Source of the DNA: an uncultured Oscillospiraceae bacterium
GTDB lineage: Bacteria; Bacillota; Clostridia; Oscillospirales; Ruminococcaceae
NCBI GenBank assembly: GCA_902490585.1
Contig: CABUEI010000056.1
Location: 1-11,491, forward strand
Length of the DNA: 11,491 bases
Direction: 5' to 3'
Shown here: one piece after another, positions 5,605 through 11,491 of the stretch
How positions within the stretch are numbered: position 1 is the stretch's first letter
Layout: each line of letters begins with the position of its first letter
Notes under the pieces: generated by a model
Told to the model about the DNA's origin: nothing
What the model saw: only the letters and a program-made list of their open reading frames with translations
The model's database searches: none
Position numbers and translations under genes: made by a program

Positions 5605-8600
5605 TTACATTTCCTGTTCTTCCTCGCTGTCAACGTTCTGCCCATCCTGCTGACCGTTCTTTTCAGCTTCGGCTATCAGCCTGTCAACCTCTCTGAGCCT
5701 TGCGGATTTTTCGGAAAGTTCCTTTTCTCTTGCCCACGGAGTATGCACAAATTCATTCGCAGTTGCAATGTCACGGTTAATTACATCAAGGTCGTGTATT
5801 GCTTTTTCGTGAACATTGCCAATTGATTTCAGCGTGTTCTCCATTCGGGTAAGGTTTCCAAGCGGGTCCTGTCCGACCTGCCAGGTATAACGTGCTTTTC
5901 CTACCATAGTGACATAATAAACGCCATAAGCACCGTCGAATGACACTTTCATATCATAACCTTTATATGTGCCTATCTTCGGCAAGTCTGTAGAGCCGAC
6001 GGTCCGTATTGTGTGTAACAGTGCGTTTGCGGCTTCCTTCTTGTCGATAAAGGTCGCTCCGTTTATTGTCATTTCCGTGAATTCCTCGCTGTATTGCTTG
6101 TAGCTTTCTGCGTCAATAGCAGTGTTAGCAATATACTTTTCGGCGTCGGCTTTACGCTGTGGATATATCTTTAGCAGTTTATCCTCAAGGCTGTATTTTT
6201 CTGATAAATAAGCCGACTGCAAACGTTTCAGCTTTGATATGTCAATATCAAGCTCCATACGCTCCTTAATAAGCGGATTACCTGTGCAAAGTGCCTTGAC
6301 CTCACTGTAATTCAGAACAGCTTCGTCAACATCTTCACAGTTTCTGACCGGTGTCTTGCTGGTCATAATCTGTGATATACCTTTCTGCTTGTTCTCAATT
6401 ATCTGATAGAGATAAGCGTCAAACGTATCTTTCGTGACGTAACGGTAAATATAAACCTTGTCATTCTGATTGCCTTGTCTTATTATTCGTCCTTCTCGCT
6501 GTTCAAGGTCGGCAGGACGCCACGGGCAATCAAGATGATGTAATGCTATCAGTTTGTCCTGCACATTAGTACCTGCACCGCATTTTGCAGTTGAACCGAG
6601 AAGCACACGCACATCGCCTTTGCGTACCTTTGCAAAAAGCGTCTGTTTTTTCACATCGGTATTGTAATCGTGTATGTAGGCAATTTCATTTTCGGGAACG
6701 CCCTTTGCTATCAGCTTGTCACGGACATCATCGTAAAGATTAAAACTGCCGTCATTCTTCGGAGTTGAGAAGTCGCAGAAAATCAATTGCGTCAGTCTGT
6801 CCTCTGCGGTGTTCTGCCATATATCGTAAACTTTGTCAACACAGAGATTTACTTTTGAATTATCCTCGTCCGGCAATAAAGGATTCATAAGTCGCTGATC
6901 AAGACCTATCTTTCTGCCGTCCGAAGTTACTTTAAGCATATTGTCCTCTGTAGCGTCAACCATTTTATTGTGTATCCTGGTCGCTCTTTCGGACAATCCT
7001 TTCATAAGTTCCTTCTGCTTATCTGATGGCTCTGCGGCGATATTTTCAAACACAGCTTCCGGAACGTTGAGTTCAAGGTCATCGGCGGTCTTTATATCCG
7101 CACATTCCTTGAATATCGTCATCAGCTCCGGGAGATTATGAAATCTCGCAAACCTTGTACGCATTCTGTATGTGTTTCCTTCGGGGGCGAGTTCCATTGT
7201 ATTAGTAATATCAGCGTAATTTGCCGCCCAAGCATCAAAATGCTGTAAGCCGAGCCGCTGAAGTGTACCTGCCTGCAAGTACCTCATCATCGTGTATAAC
7301 TCTGTCATACTGTTCGATACCGGAGTGCCTGTTGCAAAAACCACACCTTTGCCGCCTGTTATCTCATCAAGATATTTACACTTGTAGTAAAGGTCCGATG
7401 ATTTTTTTGCTTCCGTCATCTGTATTCCGGCAACATTGCTCATCTTTGTCGGCATATACAAATTTTTGAACATATGGGCTTCATCAATGTAGATTCGATC
7501 TACACCGAGTTCTTCAAACGTGACTACATCGTCAACTTCGTTATCAGTCAGCTTTTCAAGACGAGTTTCATAATTTTTCTTTGTCTTTTCAAGTTGTTTT
7601 ACGCTGTATTTCTGCCCATCGTCAAGATAACCTCCTTTCATATCCTGCAGAGCATTTTCGAGCTGACGTATATCTTCTCTGATATATTCTTTCTGACGTT
7701 CATACGACAGCGGAATTTTAAGCAGCTGTGAGTGTCCTATGATAACCGCATCGTAATCGCCTGTGGCGATTTTAGAGCATAACAGCTTGCGGTTTTTCAT
7801 CTCAAAGTCCTTTTCGGTTGCTACAAGGATATTCGCACCGGGATAAAGCTCCATAAAGTCGCTTGCTATCTGTCCGACTATGTGGTTTGGTACACATATA
7901 AGGGACTTGTGGCATACGCCGATATATTTGCTTTCCATTGCTGACGCTACCATTTCAAAGGTCTTGCCTGCTCCGACAACGTGTGCAAGCAGTGTATTTC
8001 CGCCGTACAGCGTTCTCGCAAGAGCATTACGCTGATGGTCAAACAGCTTATACTTTTCACTTGCTCCGTGTAGCACAAGGTGACTGCCGTCAAAGGTTCT
8101 CGGTCTTATCGAGTTGAAAAGCTCGTTATACTTATCAACTATATTCTGCCTTCTTTCCGGATCTCTGTATATCCAGTTTGCAAACGCTTCTTTGATAAGT
8201 TCCTGCTTTTCCTGTGCTTTTTCGGTTTCCTTTGAATTAAGCACCGATTTTACTTTGCCGTCAACATCAACAACTCTGTCATAAACCTTGACAGTACGCT
8301 GATTTAACGTATGTTCGAATATCTGCAATGCGTTCATTCGGCTTGTGCCGAATTCGTTGTTAACTTTGACATTGGACGGCTCAGAGCTTTTATTTGATAC
8401 GTTGAATTCACCGGTTACCGGAGAATAGTATGTCTTGATTTTCGTTCTCCAGCTTCCGTAAGCGTCAAACGTATCACGGATGAAATTATTATAGTATTCC
8501 GGATCAAGCCAGGTTACACCGATTCGTATATCTATATCAGACGCTGTAAGTGGTGCCGGCATTACCTTTTCAAGGGCTTCAACGTTGTGTTCGTACTCAT

Positions 8601-11491
8601 TGTTTGTGAGTGCGGCAGTCCTTGCGAATGCCAGCTTGTCACGGATATTACCGCTGAGATATTCATCGGCGGTAACGTATATATCAGTCTTATCCGGGCG
8701 AGGTGGGAACGGAGGTACTTTATATATAGCACCTGCGTCTATACAATCCTTTATCGTCTGTTCTTCCGATAGTCCGCAAAGACTTGCCATATACGGAATA
8801 TCAATACAGCCTTTCTCGCAAAGAGAAACGCCGATACTTTCAACGGCTGTTGACACACTGACTACCGTCTTTACAGGTCTTACGGTATTCTTTATGAATA
8901 TATCAGCCTTACCGTTGTATGTGTTATCTGTCTTATCAAACTTTTCAAGCGAGCGTAACAGATAGTATGAGCTGTCTGCACTGAATGCCGTTTCGTTTGC
9001 CTTGCTGTTCACATAGCCGTATTTCTTTACGAAAGCGTCATAATGCTCGTTCAGTTCCTTGCGTGTATTATCAATATCCGACTGTTCATAGCCGAGTAAC
9101 TGTTGCTGAAGCAGACTTCTTGTAATTGTTTTAAGGTCAATCATTGCAGCTATTCTGTCTGCGCCTTTATCGACCTTTGTCATTATGCTGTTTTCACGAT
9201 AATACACGTTACCGTTATACAGCGTATACGTGTAGTTATCCACACTTTCATCAGCCGGAATTGTTTCTTTTTTCAGCTCTCCGTACTTGATTTCATCCTG
9301 CTGAGGAGTATACGGGTGATATTCGCCGTCTATTCTTCTAACTGCGTTATGCAGGTGCGACACGATGTCGTACCCTTCGGGAGCAACACAGGCTGTTGCT
9401 GTTGCGTCACCGTACATACTGTACTCTATGCCTTGTTTCATTTCACCGATTATCATATCGGGATGATTTACAAAGTAACTGTTCATCGGTATGCCGTTTT
9501 CATCTGTGCCTAAGTCAAGCCATTCGCAGTTTTCGCTGTTTACCGACTGTATCTTATCCCTCTTCTGAAGAAAGATAATATCCGATGTAACTTCTGTACC
9601 GGCAACGGTTTTGAATGCTGTGTTTGGCAGTCTGACAGCACCGAGAAGCTCGGCACGTTCTGCCATATACTTTCTGAACTTGCTGTTTGACTTATCAAGT
9701 GTACCGCTTGTTGTGATAAAGGCGATAAGTCCGCCCGGTCTTACCTTGTCAAGCGATTTTGCAAAGAAATAGTCGTGTATGTTCAGGTTAAGGCTGTCGT
9801 ATCGCTTATCGTGTACCTTAAACTGTCCGAAAGGCACATTTGAAATAGCGGCGTCGTAGAAATTATCATTCAACACACGCTTTTCATATGCTCCTTCGGT
9901 TATATTTGCCGATTGATACAGCTGTTTTGCTATTCTTGCAGATATGCTGTCAAGTTCTACACCGTACAGCTTTGACTTTTCCCGCATTTCTACAGGCATA
10001 GCTCCGAAAAAGTTACCTGTGCCAGCTGAAGGATCCAGTATATTTCCACCATCAAAACCTATACTTCTAAGTCCGTCATACACTGCACCGATTATTTCGG
10101 GGGAAGTATAAAACGCTGTCATTGTGTTTTCTCTTGCCATCGCATACTCATCGGGAGTAAGCAGGTCTGAGATTTCCTTATGCTCATCAGCCCAGGCGTT
10201 ATTACTTTCGTTAAATGCCGATGAAAGCCCGCCCCAACCGACATACTTTGCAAGCACTTTCTGCTCATCGGGAGTAGCGTTTCTGTTTTCGCTTTCGATG
10301 GCTTTAAGCGTCTTGATTGCTAAAACGTTATGTCTGAAGCGTGATTTTTCACCGCCGAGATCCGAATAATCGTCCGATGATAAGGTATAATCTGAAAGCG
10401 TCTTTTCTTTTTCTGACGGCTGTTCTCTGATTATTCCGAGGACAGTTTCGGTATCAAGCACTCGGAATATAGGATAGCGGTATGTTTCAAGCATCGTCAT
10501 ATCCTGTGCCGATACAGTGCCTTCATTTATACTGTCAATCTTGTATTTTCTGTTTTCATATTCAAATTCTTTGCCGATGTATTCTGTATAATCAGTATGC
10601 GGCGGTTCTTTAGTTTCTTCTTTCGGAGTAAGATCGATTACAATTGTTTTTAACTTGACCGTTTCCTCCTGTTTTACCTCATTTTCTGTATCCGTCTTTT
10701 CGGCTACAAACGATGGTTTTGTATATCTGTCGTTTTTTATTGATCTGAACACAGTTTTGGCACAATCTTCCCACGAAACGTTTTTCTTATCAACCTTTAT
10801 GCCGTCAACAGAGATTATAAACTCCGTTCCTTTGGTCGATATTGCGTTAAACTCAAACTCTCCGGTCATACAGCCGCTGTTTCCATATATGCTTTTCAGA
10901 TATGCGACCTGAGCCTTTGTATCAACGTGAGAAGTAAAATATTCTCTAATTTTGCCTTTTGCACCTTCAATATGTCCGTTTTTTCTGAAGTACATCTCGA
11001 TGTGGTCAGTATTTATGTACGGTGTTGCCGGGAACGGAACATATTCCTGTGCCGTGTAGTTAATTTCTTCTTTAAGAAGGTCTGATAGCTCTGCCGATAC
11101 GGTGACAGGGTTGTACACAAAACAGTTAAATCTCTGTACCGAGCGGTCAGCTTGCCATTCATAGGCATAACGCATAAAAGCGTTGGCTGTTTTTTTAAGC
11201 CATTCACTGTCATTCAGCAGTTTTTCCGCTATATACCCTATTGTTTCTGATGTATGCGTAAAATCGCTGTCATCAATATCAAGTCTGATATTACTGTCAT
11301 AGTTCTGATCCCGCCATAACTCCCACATACTGTCCGCTATCTGTTTTGCTTCAATTTCTGCTGATGCGTCAATCACAGTCTGCGGTGCGTAAGTGCCTTC
11401 ATCAAGCATTTTCTGTATTCTGTCTGTAGCTTCCGTCCAGGATATGCTTTCCGACTTTCCGCCGATCGAGAATACACTGTCACCTGCTTTG
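5605..11491 (-). CDS. Giant N6-adenine-methylase/SF2-helicase fusion of conjugative elements, N-terminus outside the window
   Basis: The frame is open to the right edge, giving 1961 visible residues. The ATG at 11407-11409 is not treated as the start: coding-like sequence (SIGGKSESISWTEATDRIQK) continues in frame before it and no ribosome binding site is seen. An N-terminal segment (1-300) of element-specific type leads into a methylase domain (about 380-660) with YTSPEIIGAVYDGL, motif I DPSAGTGNFFG (486-496) and a catalytic-loop variant SNVPFG (N551-G555) instead of NPPY/F, which I believe is usual in this family. A linker region follows. The SF2/SNF2-like helicase (about 1150-1720) shows Walker A VVGAGKT (G1173-T1177), DEAH (1336-1339), ATGTPVS (1386-1392) and motif VI QREGRIIRQGN (from 1664). 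A coiled-coil-like end carries an acidic tail, EEEQEM. Such fusions are common in clostridial ICEs and may remodel or methylate incoming DNA; this role is not proven. Methylation activity is uncertain. Confidence 0.9.
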   Translation of the reverse strand, partial: KAGDSVFSIGGKSESISWTEATDRIQKMLDEGTYAPQTVIDASAEIEAKQIADSMWELWRDQNYDSNIRLDIDDSDFTHTSETIGYIAEKLLNDSEWLKKTANAFMRYAYEWQADRSVQRFNCFVYNPVTVSAELSDLLKEEINYTAQEYVPFPATPYINTDHIEMYFRKNGHIEGAKGKIREYFTSHVDTKAQVAYLKSIYGNSGCMTGEFEFNAISTKGTEFIISVDGIKVDKKNVSWEDCAKTVFRSIKNDRYTKPSFVAEKTDTENEVKQEETVKLKTIVIDLTPKEETKEPPHTDYTEYIGKEFEYENRKYKIDSINEGTVSAQDMTMLETYRYPIFRVLDTETVLGIIREQPSEKEKTLSDYTLSSDDYSDLGGEKSRFRHNVLAIKTLKAIESENRNATPDEQKVLAKYVGWGGLSSAFNESNNAWADEHKEISDLLTPDEYAMARENTMTAFYTSPEIIGAVYDGLRSIGFDGGNILDPSAGTGNFFGAMPVEMREKSKLYGVELDSISARIAKQLYQSANITEGAYEKRVLNDNFYDAAISNVPFGQFKVHDKRYDSLNLNIHDYFFAKSLDKVRPGGLIAFITTSGTLDKSNSKFRKYMAERAELLGAVRLPNTAFKTVAGTEVTSDIIFLQKRDKIQSVNSENCEWLDLGTDENGIPMNSYFVNHPDMIIGEMKQGIEYSMYGDATATACVAPEGYDIVSHLHNAVRRIDGEYHPYTPQQDEIKYGELKKETIPADESVDNYTYTLYNGNVYYRENSIMTKVDKGADRIAAMIDLKTITRSLLQQQLLGYEQSDIDNTRKELNEHYDAFVKKYGYVNSKANETAFSADSSYYLLRSLEKFDKTDNTYNGKADIFIKNTVRPVKTVVSVSTAVESIGVSLCEKGCIDIPYMASLCGLSEEQTIKDCIDAGAIYKVPPFPPRPDKTDIYVTADEYLSGNIRDKLAFARTAALTNNEYEHNVEALEKVMPAPLTASDIDIRIGVTWLDPEYYNNFIRDTFDAYGSWRTKIKTYYSPVTGEFNVSNKSSEPSNVKVNNEFGTSRMNALQIFEHTLNQRTVKVYDRVVDVDGKVKSVLNSKETEKAQEKQELIKEAFANWIYRDPERRQNIVDKYNELFNSIRPRTFDGSHLVLHGASEKYKLFDHQRNALARTLYGGNTLLAHVVGAGKTFEMVASAMESKYIGVCHKSLICVPNHIVGQIASDFMELYPGANILVATEKDFEMKNRKLLCSKIATGDYDAVIIGHSQLLKIPLSYERQKEYIREDIRQLENALQDMKGGYLDDGQKYSVKQLEKTKKNYETRLEKLTDNEVDDVVTFEELGVDRIYIDEAHMFKNLYMPTKMSNVAGIQMTEAKKSSDLYYKCKYLDEITGGKGVVFATGTPVSNSMTELYTMMRYLQAGTLQRLGLQHFDAWAANYADITNTMELAPEGNTYRMRTRFARFHNLPELMTIFKECADIKTADDLELNVPEAVFENIAAEPSDKQKELMKGLSERATRIHNKMVDATEDNMLKVTSDGRKIGLDQRLMNPLLPDEDNSKVNLCVDKVYDIWQNTAEDRLTQLIFCDFSTPKNDGSFNLYDDVRDKLIAKGVPENEIAYIHDYNTDVKKQTLFAKVRKGDVRVLLGSTAKCGAGTNVQDKLIALHHLDCPWRPADLEQREGRIIRQGNQNDKVYIYRYVTKDTFDAYLYQIIENKQKGISQIMTSKTPVRNCEDVDEAVLNYSEVKALCTGNPLIKERMELDIDISKLKRLQSAYLSEKYSLEDKLLKIYPQRKADAEKYIANTAIDAESYKQYSEEFTEMTINGATFIDKKEAANALLHTIRTVGSTDLPKIGTYKGYDMKVSFDGAYGVYYVTMVGKARYTWQVGQDPLGNLTRMENTLKSIGNVHEKAIHDLDVINRDIATANEFVHTPWAREKELSEKSARLREVDRLIAEAEKNGQQDGQNVDSEEEQEM
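9354..9374. repeat. Palindromic repeat, copy E, inside the methylase-helicase coding sequence
   Basis: GGTGCGACAC, central G, ATGTCGTACC; 8 of 10 arm positions pair. On the coding strand it encodes residues 706-713 (GYDIVSHL) in the linker after the methylase domain, in frame and without disrupting the gene. It is about 3.8 kb from the nearest other copy. Confidence 0.75.

Noticed and set aside
8585..8965. 126-aa plus-strand frame and an overlapping 61-aa frame
   Set aside because: Antisense to well-conserved coding sequence, with no recognisable domain or start signal.
9103..9513. 136-aa open frame on the plus strand
   Set aside because: It lies wholly inside the methylase-helicase gene, has a Cys/Val/Phe-rich composition typical of antisense frames, and has no convincing ribosome binding site.
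11407..11409. ATG at 11409 as the true start of the methylase-helicase protein
   Set aside because: The frame stays open with protein-like sequence to the window edge and no ribosome binding site precedes this ATG.

Overview
This window reads as the mobilisation and DNA-processing part of an integrative/conjugative or mobilisable element from a low-to-moderate GC gut Bacillota, most like the Clostridia (Ruminococcus/Oscillospiraceae type). The basis is the gene set (MOB_P-type relaxase, ribbon-helix-helix accessory protein, ParB-like protein, giant methylase-helicase fusion, DUF3848-like protein), strong GGAGG-type ribosome binding sites and the codon style. The genus is an inference. No integrase, type IV secretion gene, rRNA or tRNA is visible.

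All supported genes lie on the minus strand, so transcription runs from right to left. From the right edge: a giant methylase-helicase protein (5605-11491, N-terminus outside the window); a ParB-like protein (4422-5498); a 398-bp non-coding stretch rich in inverted repeats (4024-4421) that is the best oriT candidate; a tight three-gene operon of RHH protein (3565-4023), relaxase (2384-3565) and a 111-aa unknown (2045-2380); a 405-aa DUF3848-like protein (711-1928); and the first 219 residues of a repeat protein with 26-residue units (1-658, C-terminus outside the window).

The most unusual feature is a family of 19-21 bp palindromes, consensus GTGCG(A/T)CACG(A/G)TGTCGCAC. One or two copies sit in every gap between transcription blocks: 691-711, 2010-2028, 4355-4375, 4399-4419 and 5575-5595. 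None lies inside the RHH-relaxase-111aa operon. A further copy lies within the methylase-helicase coding sequence (9354-9374). At 1955-2030 the half-site GTGCGAC is repeated four times with exact 18-bp spacing and closed by one inverted copy, an iteron-like array. The copies lack T-runs, and three share the same arm mismatch, so a protein-binding site family is at least as likely as terminators. The ParB-like gene is bracketed by three copies, which makes a centromere-like role a testable idea.

Likely division of labour: RHH protein and relaxase form the relaxosome at the putative oriT; the ParB-like protein may bind the palindromes for maintenance or regulation; the methylase-helicase probably remodels or modifies transferred DNA. 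The 111-aa, DUF3848-like and repeat proteins are typical element cargo of unknown function.
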